Positions 1 to 13,502 are shown, counted from the first letter of the stretch. The stretch is 64,000 bases of DNA from Frankiaceae bacterium (GCA_030840645.1 JAVEEC010000043.1:27777-91776), one strand, 5' to 3'. The notes: generated by a model not told the origin, from the sequence alone. Program-made: numbers and translations.

Positions 1-17
1 CCGGTAGCCTGCTGCCC

Positions 18-875
18 ATGACCAAGGTGGCGGAGATCCTCGCGCGCGGGCGCTCGTTCTCGTTCGAGTTCTTCCCGCCGAAGAACGACCTGGAGCAGGC
101 CGCGCTGGTCCGCACGATGCGCGAGCTGGAGCCGTTGGAGCCGTCGTTCGTGTCGGTGACGTACCGCGGCGGGCGGTCCTCGCGGGAGCGGACCCACGAC
201 CTGGTCGCGGGGATGCTCAAGACCACGTCGTTGAACCCGATGGCGCACCTGATCTGCGTGGCGCACACCAGGATCGAGCTGGCCGAGATCCTGGTGAACT
301 TCCGCAAGGCCGGGGTGGAGAACCTCATGGCGCTCGGCGGCGACCCGCCGACCGACCCGGACGCGGCCGAGGGCGAGCTGCGGTACGCGGCGGAGCTGGT
401 CGAGCTGGCGCGGGCGATCGGCGGCTTCTCCATCGGCGTGGCGGCACACCCGATCGGGCACCCGCGGTCGCCCTCGATGGCCGAGGACCGCGACCGGCTC
501 GCGGAGAAGCTGCGGATGGCGGACTTCGCGGTCACGCAGTTCTTCTTCGACGTCGCCGACTACCTCTCGCTCGTCGACGACCTGGCGAAGCGCGGCGTCG
601 ACAAGCCGGTGCTGCCGGGGATCATGCCGGTCACGTCGCTCGCGTCGGTGCCGCGGATGGCGACGATGGGCGCCGCCGTCCCGCCCGCGCTCGCCGAACG
701 CCTGGAGCGGGCCGGCGATGACGAGTCGGTACGCCGGGCCGGCATCGACGCCGCGACCGAGCTCTGCGACCGGCTGCTCGCCGAGGGCGCGCCGGGCCTG
801 CACTTCTACACGCTGAACCGGTCCACGGCGACGCGCGAGATCCACGCGGCGCTCGGTCTCAGCGCCACTCCGTGA
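18..875 (+). CDS. metF: methylenetetrahydrofolate reductase
   Basis: Reduces 5,10-methylene-THF to 5-methyl-THF in the cytosol, supplying the methyl group for methionine synthesis; FAD-dependent. The 285-aa protein has the normal bacterial MetF length. The N-terminal SFEFFPPK motif (residues 15-22) carries the conserved Glu17, and the LMALGGDPP segment near residue 108 is the folate/FAD loop of the TIM barrel. The ATG is the first in frame, and the domain starts directly after it. The stop codon overlaps the GTG of the next gene by 4 bp, so the membrane glycosyltransferase behind it is probably translationally coupled, although the functions look unrelated. Family assignment is secure. Confidence 0.96.
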   Translation: MTKVAEILARGRSFSFEFFPPKNDLEQAALVRTMRELEPLEPSFVSVTYRGGRSSRERTHDLVAGMLKTTSLNPMAHLICVAHTRIELAEILVNFRKAGVENLMALGGDPPTDPDAAEGELRYAAELVELARAIGGFSIGVAAHPIGHPRSPSMAEDRDRLAEKLRMADFAVTQFFFDVADYLSLVDDLAKRGVDKPVLPGIMPVTSLASVPRMATMGAAVPPALAERLERAGDDESVRRAGIDAATELCDRLLAEGAPGLHFYTLNRSTATREIHAALGLSATP

Positions 876-2419
876 GCCGGGGGCCGCGGGTCGGCTGGCT
901 CGGCCGGCGGGACCGGCTCTGGACCGTGTACCTGCCACTCGTCGCCGCGGGGGCCGGCACGGCGCTGCGGCTCTCGGCGTACCTGCACCGGCGCTCGCTG
1001 TGGTTCGACGAGGCAATGGTCGCGCAGAACATCGCCCACCGGTCCTACCGCGGCCTGACGCACCCGCTCGCGCTGCACCAGGGCGCGCCGGTCGGGTGGC
1101 TCTGGGCGCAGCGGACCTCGATCCTCGCCTTCGGGGAGAACGAGTACGCGTGGCGGCTGTTCCCGCTGCTCTGCGGCATCGGGGTGCTGCTCGCGACGTG
1201 GGCCGTCGCGCGGCGCCTGCTGCCGAAGCCGTTCGTGTTCGTTCCGGTCGCGCTCGCCGCGGTCAACACCGCGTTGATCGACTACTCCAACGAGGCGAAG
1301 CAGTACGAGACCGACGCGTTCGCCGCGGTCGGGCTGCTCGCGCTGACGCTGCCGCTGCTCGACCGGGTCACGCCGCGCCGGCTCGCGGTGTGGACGGCGG
1401 CGGGCGCGGTGGCCGTGTGGTTCTCGCACCCGGCGGTCTTCTTCGCGGGGGCGTACACACTGGCGGTCGTCGTCGCGGCGCTGCTGCGGCGCAACGTCCG
1501 CGACGCGGTCCTGGGGGCGGCGGCGGGCGCGGCGGTCGCGGCGTCGTTCGCCGTGGGCTACCTGCTGATCGTCCGCCATACCAACGACGACCCGGTGCTG
1601 TTCCAGTACTGGCGCAACGCGCACGGCTTCCCGCTGGCGGGGCAGCGGCGGCAGTGGGTCGGGGACGCGCTGCGCGGGTTCCTGCACACGCCGGCCGGCC
1701 TGTCGCCGCCGCTGTGGCTCGCGGTGCTGCTGCTCGCCGCTGGTCTGGTGACGTACGCCGTCCGCCGGCCCGCCGTGCCGGTCGCGCTCGCGGTGCCGGC
1801 GGTGCTGCTCGTCGCGGCGGCGGTCGCCCAGCGGTACCCGTTCGCCGGCCGGCTCACGATGGGCCTGGTCCCCCTGGCACTGGTCACGGCCTGCGGGCTG
1901 CTCGCCGCGCGGTGGCGCCTCGCCCGCGTCGTCGGTCTGGCCGCGCTGCTCGTCGTGGCCCGCGCGCCCGCGGACCTCGCCGTCGAACGCGTCGAGCACC
2001 CGCGCGAGATGCAGGAGGTGCGGCAGGCTCTCCAGTACGTCCGCGCCCACCTGCAGCCGGGCGACAAGGTCGTCGCGACCGGCCACGGCTACGCCGTCAC
2101 CGCGTACTACGCCGGCCTGCTCCACGTGCCCATCGACGCGACCGTCGAGCACTCGCCCGAGGCGGCGGACTGCGACGACCGCGACGACCTCGCCCCGGCG
2201 TTCGACGGCGGCGGGCGGGTCTGGCTGGTGATCGCGCAGATCGCGCCGGCGCAGTTCTACGATCTCCTCGCGCGCTTCGGCGAGGTCGCGGAGCGGGTCG
2301 ACGCGGACACCCCGACGGGTGCGTGGGCGTACGCGTACACCGCCCGCCCGGCCGTCCCCGCTGACGTCCGGCACCGGCAGTGCCTGCTCCTGGAGACGCC
2401 GCCGCCCCTGGCGCGGTGA
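872..2419 (+). CDS. GT39/ArnT-like membrane glycosyltransferase
   Basis: Polytopic membrane protein of 515 aa with about ten hydrophobic segments. Near the N-terminus, after the first membrane segment, lies the acidic LWFDEAM motif, matching the catalytic loop of GT39 (protein O-mannosyltransferase/ArnT) enzymes, which use polyprenyl-phosphate sugars on the outer face of the membrane. The soluble C-terminal part (from about residue 375) has no motif I recognise. The GTG start overlaps the metF stop (GTGA). The acceptor cannot be deduced; lipid or protein mannosylation or arabinosylation are possibilities. A 6-bp inverted repeat lies just after the stop. Confidence 0.75.
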   Translation: MSRGPRVGWLGRRDRLWTVYLPLVAAGAGTALRLSAYLHRRSLWFDEAMVAQNIAHRSYRGLTHPLALHQGAPVGWLWAQRTSILAFGENEYAWRLFPLLCGIGVLLATWAVARRLLPKPFVFVPVALAAVNTALIDYSNEAKQYETDAFAAVGLLALTLPLLDRVTPRRLAVWTAAGAVAVWFSHPAVFFAGAYTLAVVVAALLRRNVRDAVLGAAAGAAVAASFAVGYLLIVRHTNDDPVLFQYWRNAHGFPLAGQRRQWVGDALRGFLHTPAGLSPPLWLAVLLLAAGLVTYAVRRPAVPVALAVPAVLLVAAAVAQRYPFAGRLTMGLVPLALVTACGLLAARWRLARVVGLAALLVVARAPADLAVERVEHPREMQEVRQALQYVRAHLQPGDKVVATGHGYAVTAYYAGLLHVPIDATVEHSPEAADCDDRDDLAPAFDGGGRVWLVIAQIAPAQFYDLLARFGEVAERVDADTPTGAWAYAYTARPAVPADVRHRQCLLLETPPPLAR

Positions 2420-2439
2420 CGCCGAGTAATTCTTCGGCG
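2420..2439 (+). terminator. short hairpin after the GT39-like gene
   Basis: CGCCGA (2420-2425) pairs with TCGGCG (2434-2439) around an 8-nt AT-rich loop. It begins immediately after the stop codon. No T-run follows, so it may be a weak terminator or an mRNA 3' end structure. Confidence 0.3.
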
Positions 2440-2542
2440 CTCGTCTTGATTCGTACCGCGCGGTGGGGGCAGGGTAGGGGCCACGCTCCGGGTCCGGTCC
2501 AGACAGTCGCCGAGCCTGCGGCACGGGGAAAGCCGGCTCGTC

Positions 2543-3253
2543 GTGACGCTCACCGTCCAGACAGCCCCGCCCGCTCACATCACCGAGCAAGCGGTTTCGG
2601 CACTCGTCCGAACCCACCTCGCCCTCGCCGAACGGCTGGCGCTGCGCTACGCGGGCCGCGGCCAGCCGTACGAGGACCTGCAACAGGTCGCGTACCTCGG
2701 CCTGGTCACCGCCGCCCGGCGGTTCGACCCGGAGCGGGGCGTGCAGTTCGTGACGTTCGCGCAGGCGACCGTCGTCGGCGAGCTGAAGAAGTACTTCCGC
2801 GACTACTCGTGGGGGCTGCGGGTCGCCCGGCCGGTACAGGAGCTGTACCTCGCGGTCCGTACGGCCTCCGAGGAGCTGACCCAGCGCACCGGCCGGTCAC
2901 CCACACCGGCCGAGCTGGCGGCGGTGGTCGGCGCGACGGAGGACGACGTGGTCGAGTCGCTGGAGGCGGGTGCCGCGCTGCACGTGGACTCCCTGGACCT
3001 GCCGGTCCGCGACGAGGAGAGGCCGCGCGAAGTGCCGTGCGACGAGGACGGGTTCCGCGTCGTGGACGAACGGTCGTGGCTCGTTCCCGCGCTGCACACG
3101 CTGCCCGAGCGGGAGCGGGAGATCCTGCGGCTGCGGTTCTTCGAGGGGCTGCCGCAGTCGGCGATCGCGCTGCGGATCGGCGTCAGCCAGATGCACGTGT
3201 CGCGGCTGCTGGCCCGGTCGCTGGCGGCGCTGCGCGCCTGCGCCCCTGACTGA
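2543..3253 (+). CDS. RNA polymerase sigma factor, SigB/SigF/SigG type
   Basis: Group-3 sigma-70 factor of 236 aa that would direct RNA polymerase to stress or developmental promoters. Region 2 runs over about residues 25-95 (EDLQQVAYLGL, then the RFDPERGVQF/GELKKYFRD core-binding and -10 recognition part). Region 3 follows (RTGRSPTPAELAA), and region 4 ends the protein with the LPEREREILRLRFFEG helix-turn-helix. The GTG start sits 11 nt after a GGGGAAAG Shine-Dalgarno-like run. Such factors are normally held by an anti-sigma kinase, but none lies beside it here, so its partner must be elsewhere. Confidence 0.92.
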   Translation: MTLTVQTAPPAHITEQAVSALVRTHLALAERLALRYAGRGQPYEDLQQVAYLGLVTAARRFDPERGVQFVTFAQATVVGELKKYFRDYSWGLRVARPVQELYLAVRTASEELTQRTGRSPTPAELAAVVGATEDDVVESLEAGAALHVDSLDLPVRDEERPREVPCDEDGFRVVDERSWLVPALHTLPEREREILRLRFFEGLPQSAIALRIGVSQMHVSRLLARSLAALRACAPD

Positions 3254-3373
3254 GCGGGCACGCGGCGCACCGCCGGCCTGGGCGAGCGGCCGGCTCGTTC
3301 CGTGAAGATCACCACGCTCGAGAGGGGCGGGTGGGCTGCACAGAACGCGAGGGGACGGGGGCCGAGCGGGAGG

Positions 3374-4792
3374 TTAGCTCGGAGCAGTGCCCGAGCGCCG
3401 GCGGCGCGGGCGCGGCGGCGGCGGCTCGGGATCGGGCTGCAGCCAGGACGTCGACGCGAGGTCGAGCGCCCGCCGCAACTGCGTCGTCACCGAGCCCGAA
3501 CGGTCGTCGCGCGGCGACGAGAAGTACCGCGTGTGCGCGTACGCGGGCGCCCACCGCCGCCAGTCCTTCGCCGTCACCGGAACGTCCTCGATCCCGGGCC
3601 CGAACAACGGTGCCAGCGGACCGCCGAACCAGTCGCCGAACACCCCCCACCCCGCGGGGAACCACAGGTTGGTCCACCGCACCGGCGCGAACGGCGCGCC
3701 GTGGTAGAGCACCCGCCGCTTCTTGTTCGCCGTCTGCCAGGAGAACCAGAGCCGCGTCGTCCCCTTGTTCCAGTCGCCGAGGTCGGACTGCGGCGGGCAG
3801 GTCGGGATCTCGCGCCGGAGGACGTGTTCGTCGAAGTCCGCGCGGTTGCGGGTGTAGAGGTCGTCGGCGAAGTACATCGGCGTGCCGACGCTGACGAAGT
3901 CGGTGACCAGCCACGGGCTGCCCTGCGCGCGCAGCCCGCGCCAGAGCGCGCGTTGCGCGTCGCGGTACGCCGCCACCTGCGCGGGCGAGGGCTCCGCGGG
4001 CAGGTCGGAGGCGAGGCGTTCGACCTCTGCCAGGCCGGCCGGAGCGCCGTCGGCGACGTGGGTGTTCGGCAGCAGGTCGTGCGCGTGCGCCCACAGGTAC
4101 GCGATGCCGTCGTACGCGATGTACGCCCCGAGGCTGTGCGCGACGACGACGATCCGGTCGTACTTCTCCGACTCGTGCAGCCCGCGCAGCAGGTCGACCA
4201 TGCCCTTGCGGATCTCCCGGCGGACCTCGTACGAACGCGGCGACGTGTCGAGGTAGCGGACCACGTCGACGAACGAGTTCGTCAGCGGCCCGGGCAGCAC
4301 GCGCGTGATCACGTAGATGAGAACGGTGGAGAGCAGCCCGGTGCCGAGGAGCCGTTGCGCGGCCTCCGCGACGCCGTTGCCGCCGAACACGTTCAGCGGA
4401 TGGCCGAACACCAGCAGCGAGGCGACGAACGCCCAGAACACCACCCAGACCAGCCGCAGGCCGGACGGCACCCGCCACGGCGGGCGCAGCAGCATTCGCC
4501 GGAACGTCGGCCAGAGGTCGCCGAGCCGGTTGCCCTGCATCAGGTGCGCCCAGTGGTACTCGTAGAACGCCGTCTTGGCGTGCCGCTCGACGCCGCCGAA
4601 CGCCGGCTCGCGCCGCGCCAGGTAGATGCGCGACTCGAACGAGTCGGTGATCGGGTCCGGCTCCGAGTAGTACGCCGGCTCGCCGTCGGCGCGGTCCGGG
4701 ATCGCGGCGGCGATGAACCGATGCAACGTCTCCTGCGGTCGTTGCTCGCCCATGCCGTGCACGATCACCACGGCCTGCCTGACCTGCTCCAT
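3374..4792 (-). CDS. membrane-associated alpha/beta-hydrolase-like protein
   Basis: 472 aa. The N-terminus VVIVHGMGEQ looks like the oxyanion strand-loop of alpha/beta hydrolases, and VVVAHSLGAYIAY (about residue 235) holds a nucleophile elbow of the xHSLG type. Two hydrophobic segments between them (about residues 115-140 and 155-175) suggest membrane anchoring. The C-terminus is Pro/Arg-rich. The chosen ATG is preceded by GGGGAGA at good spacing; the frame stays open far upstream, but that part is arginine-rich shadow sequence inside glnD. Substrate is unknown; esterase or lipase activity is only a family-level guess. It is transcribed divergently from the acetyltransferase gene. Confidence 0.7.
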   Translation of the reverse strand: MEQVRQAVVIVHGMGEQRPQETLHRFIAAAIPDRADGEPAYYSEPDPITDSFESRIYLARREPAFGGVERHAKTAFYEYHWAHLMQGNRLGDLWPTFRRMLLRPPWRVPSGLRLVWVVFWAFVASLLVFGHPLNVFGGNGVAEAAQRLLGTGLLSTVLIYVITRVLPGPLTNSFVDVVRYLDTSPRSYEVRREIRKGMVDLLRGLHESEKYDRIVVVAHSLGAYIAYDGIAYLWAHAHDLLPNTHVADGAPAGLAEVERLASDLPAEPSPAQVAAYRDAQRALWRGLRAQGSPWLVTDFVSVGTPMYFADDLYTRNRADFDEHVLRREIPTCPPQSDLGDWNKGTTRLWFSWQTANKKRRVLYHGAPFAPVRWTNLWFPAGWGVFGDWFGGPLAPLFGPGIEDVPVTAKDWRRWAPAYAHTRYFSSPRDDRSGSVTTQLRRALDLASTSWLQPDPEPPPPRPRRRRSGTAPS

Positions 4793-4882
4793 GCCGTCTC
4801 CCCTCGACCTGCGGCCAGTCTGCCCCGACGGCGGGACCAGCGCCGCCAGGCCGGTGTACCCGCCGCGCGTACCGTCGGGCGT

Positions 4883-5167
4883 ATGGCTGCCGTCGTGACC
4901 GACAACCCCTCCGCGCTGCGCTACGAGATCCGCGTCGATGACGACCTCGCCGGCTTCGCGGCGTACGGCCGGCTGCACGACGTCATCACGTTCACCCACA
5001 CCGAGATCGACCCGGCCTACGAGGGGCAGGGCCTCGGCTCGACCCTGGCCCGCGCGGCGCTGGACGACGCCCGCGCGAAGGGGCTGCGGGTGCGGCCCCA
5101 CTGCCCGTTCATCCGCTCCTACATCGGCCGCCACCCCGAGTACGCCGACCTCGTCGACCCCGGCTGA
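4883..5167 (+). CDS. small GNAT-like N-acetyltransferase (PF14542 type)
   Basis: 94-aa protein of the short GCN5-related family (YidJ/NATD1-like), which folds as a mini acetyl-CoA-binding domain. The sequence shows the TFTHTEIDPAYEGQGLGSTL stretch, with the Q-G-x-G acetyl-CoA loop, then the helix ARAALDDARAKG and the conserved C-terminal CPFIRSYIGRHPEY. The length matches the family. The ATG lies 90 bp from the divergent hydrolase gene. Substrate is unknown. Confidence 0.88.
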   Translation: MAAVVTDNPSALRYEIRVDDDLAGFAAYGRLHDVITFTHTEIDPAYEGQGLGSTLARAALDDARAKGLRVRPHCPFIRSYIGRHPEYADLVDPG

Positions 5168-5174
5168 CCGCCAT

Positions 5175-5190
5175 CCCCAGAATTCTGGGG
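5175..5190. repeat. 16-bp perfect palindrome with an extra half-site
   Basis: CCCCAGAATTCTGGGG is its own reverse complement, and a further half-site CCCCAG follows at 5195-5200. It lies between the convergent ends of the acetyltransferase gene and glnD. It may act as a bidirectional terminator or as a protein-binding site; it has no T-tract. Confidence 0.5.
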
Positions 5191-5217
5191 ACATCCCCAG
5201 AAAACTACGGATGGAGC

Positions 5218-9505
<4,288 letters not shown>

Positions 9506-9639
9506 TCACTTCGCACCCGGTGATGCCGACGCTACGGGTACGACCCCCGAGGGACGCTTGGTTTGGGCAGGACGACACCGCGATCGTCCCCCGTGCAGGC
9601 TCGACGCCGCCTCTTCGTGCAAGGAGCAAGAGGAGCGTC

Positions 9640-10692
9640 ATGTCGGTACCGCGCGCAGTCCGTGTCCCGGCCGCCGCAACGTTCGTCGCGCTCGCCCTCG
9701 GCTCGGCTCTGATCCTCGCCGCCCCGGGCGCGTTCGCCGCGCCGAACCCGGTCCTCCTGCGGACCGCGGACAGCTTCGCGATCCTCGCGGGCACCGGCAT
9801 CACCTACACCGGTGCCAACACCATCAAGGGCGACGTCGGCTCGTTCCCCACGCTCACCCAGTCCGGTCCTGGCACGCTTGTCATCACCGGTGCCAACCAC
9901 CACGGCGACACCGTCACCATGGGCGCCAAGGACGACCTCGTCACCGCGTACGACGACGCGGCCGACCGGCTGCCCCACACCCCCACGGCGGTCGAGCTCG
10001 GCGGCACCACAAAGTTCGCGGGCGTCTACAGCGGCGGCACGTTCGGCATCACCGGCACGCTCACCCTCGACGCGCAGGGCGACCCCGACGCGCAGTTCGT
10101 GTTCCAGTCCGCCGCCACCGTGATCGCCGAGGCGGGGAGCCGGGTCGCGCTGCTCAACGGCGCCAACCCGTGCAACGTCGTCTGGCAGGTCACCAGCTCC
10201 GCGACGTTCAAGACTGGGTCGCGGTTCGTCGGCGACGTCATCGCGCTCACGTCCATCACCGCGCAGACCGGCGCGACGTTCCGCGGCCGGCTGCTCGCCC
10301 GCAACGGCGCCGTCACGCTGGACACCAACACCATCGACAACGCCACCTGCGTGACCGTCGTGGCGACCGCGAGCGCGACCCCCTCGGCGCGCGCCACCGC
10401 GTCGGCGACGCCGACCTCCGGGACCGGCGGCGGGCCGTCCGCGACCCCGAGCCCCGTCGTCGCCCTGGTCGCGGGTCCCGGCCAGCCCGGTCAGCCGGGC
10501 CGGCCCGGTCAGCCCGTCGTCCCGCTCGGCGGGCCGCCGCGCCGTACGGTCGACACCCCGCCTGCGCAGCGAACCCGCCTGCCCGTCACCGGTGCGCGCA
10601 CAGCCTGGTTGCTCGCCACGGGGCTCGGCATGCTCGCCCTCGGCGTCCTGAGCCTCGGCGCCGCGCGCCGGCGCGGGCTGCACGCCGTCTGA
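9640..10692 (+). CDS. secreted DUF3494 (ice-binding family) protein with LPVTG anchor
   Basis: 350 aa. The signal peptide ends at about residue 33 (GAFA|AP). A DUF3494 domain follows over about residues 35-215, recognisable from SFAILAGTGITYTG, IKGDVG, the AAD-type helix and the DAQFVFQ strand. The family contains beta-solenoid ice-binding adhesins. A low-complexity linker rich in Ala/Thr/Ser and then Gly-x-Pro triplets (about 250-290) leads to LPVTG at residues 314-318, a hydrophobic stretch and Arg-rich tail, i.e. a sortase sorting signal. The ATG follows AGGAGCG. Ice binding itself is not proven; many family members act as adhesins. Confidence 0.85.
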   Translation: MSVPRAVRVPAAATFVALALGSALILAAPGAFAAPNPVLLRTADSFAILAGTGITYTGANTIKGDVGSFPTLTQSGPGTLVITGANHHGDTVTMGAKDDLVTAYDDAADRLPHTPTAVELGGTTKFAGVYSGGTFGITGTLTLDAQGDPDAQFVFQSAATVIAEAGSRVALLNGANPCNVVWQVTSSATFKTGSRFVGDVIALTSITAQTGATFRGRLLARNGAVTLDTNTIDNATCVTVVATASATPSARATASATPTSGTGGGPSATPSPVVALVAGPGQPGQPGRPGQPVVPLGGPPRRTVDTPPAQRTRLPVTGARTAWLLATGLGMLALGVLSLGAARRRGLHAV

Positions 10693-10768
10693 CAGTTCGC
10701 CGGTTCCCCGGACGCGGGCGCGGGCCCGACCTTAGTGTCGGGCGAACACCCACAGAACGGGGCGGTTC

Positions 10769-11842
10769 ATGCGGTCGACTCACCGGCGCGCCGGGGGCGT
10801 CCTCGTCGCGCTGGTCCTCGCCGCGTCGCCGGCCCCCGCGAACGCGGCCCCGCGGCGGACCGTGTCCGGCTGGCTGCCGTACTGGTCCGCCGCCACGAAC
10901 ATGGCGCACTTCGCGGCGAACGCCGACCTGTTCCGCAGCGTCAGCCCGTTCTGGTACCGCGCCGACGGCACGACCCTGATCGTCGCGCAGCCCGGCGCCG
11001 AGAGCGCCACCGTCCTCGGCGGCGCCCGCGCCCAGGGCGTGCCTGTCATCCCCACGGTCACCGAGACGATGAACGCGGCCGCGATGGCCGCGATCCTCGG
11101 CTCGCCGTCGCGGCGCGCGGCGCACGAGGACCGGATCGTCCGGCTGGTCACCAGCCACGGCTACGCGGGCATCGACCTCGACTACGAGCAGTTCGTCGTC
11201 ACGACCGACCAGGCGATCGCGGCGACGAACAGGGACGGCTTCTCGGCGCTCGTGCGCGGGCTCTGCGGCAAGCTGCGCGCCCGCGGTAAGAGCTGCGTGA
11301 TCACTGTCAACGCGCGGGTCGACGACGCGATGCAGGCGAGCTACCGGCCGACGCACGCCGTCGGCGTCTTCGACTACGCCGTCATCACCAGGTATGCGAC
11401 GACGATGCGGATCATGACGTACGGCCAGCACTTCCCGTCCGGCGCGCCGGGACCGGTCGCCGGCTACGGCTGGGTCGACGCGGTCGCCAGGTACACCGCG
11501 AGCAAGGCCGGCGCGTACCGCGGCCGGGTCGAGCTCGGCGTGGCGCAGGTCGGCTACGACTGGGGCCGCCCGGGTACGCGCGCCGCGACGTACACGTTCG
11601 CGCAGGCCGTGGCGAAGCAGCGGGCCGTGCACTCGCCGCGGATGTGGTCGGCCGCCGAGCAGGCGCCGTACTTCAACTACCGCTCGGCCGACGGCGTCGG
11701 GCACCGGGTCTGGTACGACGACGCGGCGTCGGGCGCCGCGCGGGCGCGGCTCGCGCTGCGCTACGGCTTCGCCGGCACCGCGCTCTGGTACCCGGGCGTC
11801 GAGGACCCGAACGTGTGGCAGGCGCTGCGCCGGATGTCCTGA
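10769..11842 (+). CDS. secreted glycoside hydrolase family 18-like protein
   Basis: 357 aa with signal peptide (cleavage near residue 26, ANA|AP). A TIM-barrel GH18 core follows. The catalytic signature appears as GIDLDYEQF with Asp136, Asp138 and Glu140 in the DxxDxDxE arrangement (the first Asp of the usual four is replaced). The start WLPYWSA and the late ALWYPGVEDPNVWQ resemble YaaH/chitinase-type GH18 proteins acting on GlcNAc-containing polymers. The family also includes peptidoglycan-remodelling members, so substrate remains open. It lies downstream of the DUF3494 gene on the same strand. Confidence 0.85.
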   Translation: MRSTHRRAGGVLVALVLAASPAPANAAPRRTVSGWLPYWSAATNMAHFAANADLFRSVSPFWYRADGTTLIVAQPGAESATVLGGARAQGVPVIPTVTETMNAAAMAAILGSPSRRAAHEDRIVRLVTSHGYAGIDLDYEQFVVTTDQAIAATNRDGFSALVRGLCGKLRARGKSCVITVNARVDDAMQASYRPTHAVGVFDYAVITRYATTMRIMTYGQHFPSGAPGPVAGYGWVDAVARYTASKAGAYRGRVELGVAQVGYDWGRPGTRAATYTFAQAVAKQRAVHSPRMWSAAEQAPYFNYRSADGVGHRVWYDDAASGAARARLALRYGFAGTALWYPGVEDPNVWQALRRMS

Positions 11843-11849
11843 CGCGCGG

Positions 11850-13502
11850 TCAGGAGGAGCGTTCGTACCCCGGCAGGCCGCCGTTCGCGGGGGCCGTGGC
11901 GGGTGAGCGCGGCTCGTAGTGCGACAGGCCCGGCTCGAACGGCGGCTCCGCGGGCGGCGGCGCCTCGCTGATCGGGTCGCGCATCGGCTCCCGCGCGGGT
12001 ACGCGCGACGGCGCGGCCGGCGGGAGGTTGATCGTCTGGCCGGCCGGCTCGCCGGCGGCCCGGTGGTTGCCGGCGAGCGAGGTCGTCGCGCGGCGCACCG
12101 CCGCTGTCGCCAGCTCGCCGCGCAGGATCGGCTTGGACGAGTCCTTCGTGTCGTAGCCGTACCCGTAGCCGTACGCGTACGAGCCGCGGCCGCGGGTCGG
12201 CGCCATCGTCAGCACGCAGCCGAGGACCGCCGCGTCAACGGCGGCCAGCGCCTCCATCGCCCGGCGGACCTGCTCGCGGCGGACCTTGCCGACGCGGACG
12301 CAGAGGATGGCGCCGCTCGTCAGCGTCGCGATCACCGCGGCGTCGGTGACGGGCAGCAGCGGGGGCGCGTCGACCACGACGACGTCGTACGCCTGCTCCA
12401 TCTGCGCCATCAGCGCGCGCATGCCGGCCGACGCCAGCAGCTCGCTGGGGTTCGGCGGCAGCGGGCCGCTCGACAGCACCGCGAGGCCGGAGTCGCCCCA
12501 CGGCTGGATCGCGTCGGCCAGCTCGACCTGCCCGATCAGCACGGAGGTGAGGCCGACCGCGCCCTCGATGCCGAGGTAGTCGGGGATCTTCGGGCGGCGC
12601 AGGTCGCCCTCGACCAGCAGCACCCGGATGCCGGCCTGCGCCAGCGTGATCGCGAGGTTGCAGGCGCTGGTCGACTTGCCCTCGCCCGGCAGCGGGCTGG
12701 TCACGACCAGCGAACGCAGCGGCCGGTCGATCTCGACGAACTGCAGGTTGGTACGGAGCTGGCGGAACGCCTCCGCGCGGGGGGTGTTCGGGTCGTCGTG
12801 GACGACGAGCGGTCGCGACGACGCCCGGCCGTCGTAGCCGATGGAGGCCAGCGTCGCCAGCCCGGCGATCTCGAGCACGTCCTCCGGCGTCTTGACGGTG
12901 TTGTCCAGCGTGTCGCGCGCCACGGCCAGCGCCACGCCGAGCAGCAGGCCGGCGAGCGCGGCGAGCGTGAGGTTGCGCAGCGGGCGCGGCGACACCGGGA
13001 CGGTGCCGAGGCGCGGGTCGGCGACGACGACCACCCGGACGTTCGCGGGGCCGCCCGCGGTCGGGCGTTCGAGGTTCGAGACGAGCAGCGGGAACTGCCG
13101 GCCGAGGGCGGTGGCGATGTCGCGCGCGAGCTTGGGGTCGGCGTCGGTGACCGTCGCGCTGAGCAGGACGGTGTCCGGCTCGACGTTGGCGCTGATCTTC
13201 TGGCTGATCTGGTCGATCGTCAGGGGGAGGTTGAGGTCCTTGCGGACCGCCTCGGCCAGCCGCTCGCCGGTGAGCAGGTCGGTGTAGGACTTCACCCGCT
13301 GCTGGGAGAACAGCCCGCCGGTGTACGCCGCCTGGTTGTCGGTCGACGTCGCGGGCGTCGAGACGAAGAACTTCACCGAGGACTGGTACTGCGGGGTGGC
13401 GCGCACGGTCATGGCCGCCGCGGCCAGGATCGACAGCAGCGTCACGACGACGACGAGACGCCAGTGCTTGCGCAGGATGCCGAGATACGCCGCGAGATCC
13501 AA
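11850..13502 (-). CDS. Wzz-type chain-length regulator fused to BY-kinase
   Basis: 550 aa. It controls polysaccharide chain length and export by cycles of tyrosine autophosphorylation. The Wzz domain is flanked by membrane segments at about residues 16-33 and 177-196. The cytoplasmic kinase has Walker A SPLPGEGKST (269-278), Walker A' VLLVEGD (294-300) and Walker B VVVVDAPP (374-381). A tyrosine cluster YAYGYGYGY (442-450) is the expected autophosphorylation tail; about 100 Pro-rich residues follow it, an unusually long extension. It begins the polysaccharide locus and is divergent from the next gene. Confidence 0.93.
   Translation of the reverse strand: MDLAAYLGILRKHWRLVVVVTLLSILAAAAMTVRATPQYQSSVKFFVSTPATSTDNQAAYTGGLFSQQRVKSYTDLLTGERLAEAVRKDLNLPLTIDQISQKISANVEPDTVLLSATVTDADPKLARDIATALGRQFPLLVSNLERPTAGGPANVRVVVVADPRLGTVPVSPRPLRNLTLAALAGLLLGVALAVARDTLDNTVKTPEDVLEIAGLATLASIGYDGRASSRPLVVHDDPNTPRAEAFRQLRTNLQFVEIDRPLRSLVVTSPLPGEGKSTSACNLAITLAQAGIRVLLVEGDLRRPKIPDYLGIEGAVGLTSVLIGQVELADAIQPWGDSGLAVLSSGPLPPNPSELLASAGMRALMAQMEQAYDVVVVDAPPLLPVTDAAVIATLTSGAILCVRVGKVRREQVRRAMEALAAVDAAVLGCVLTMAPTRGRGSYAYGYGYGYDTKDSSKPILRGELATAAVRRATTSLAGNHRAAGEPAGQTINLPPAAPSRVPAREPMRDPISEAPPPAEPPFEPGLSHYEPRSPATAPANGGLPGYERSS

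Noticed and set aside
2446..2477. SigF-like promoter (GGGTAG with an upstream TTGATT) before the sigma factor gene.
   Set aside because: The spacing is 20 bp and the -35 does not match GTTT; too weak to report as a feature.
806..2683. Long open frame on the minus strand opposite the GT39-like gene (625 codons).
   Set aside because: Arg/Pro/Gln-rich low-complexity translation typical of the antisense of a GC-rich gene; no domain, while the plus strand gives a coherent membrane protein.
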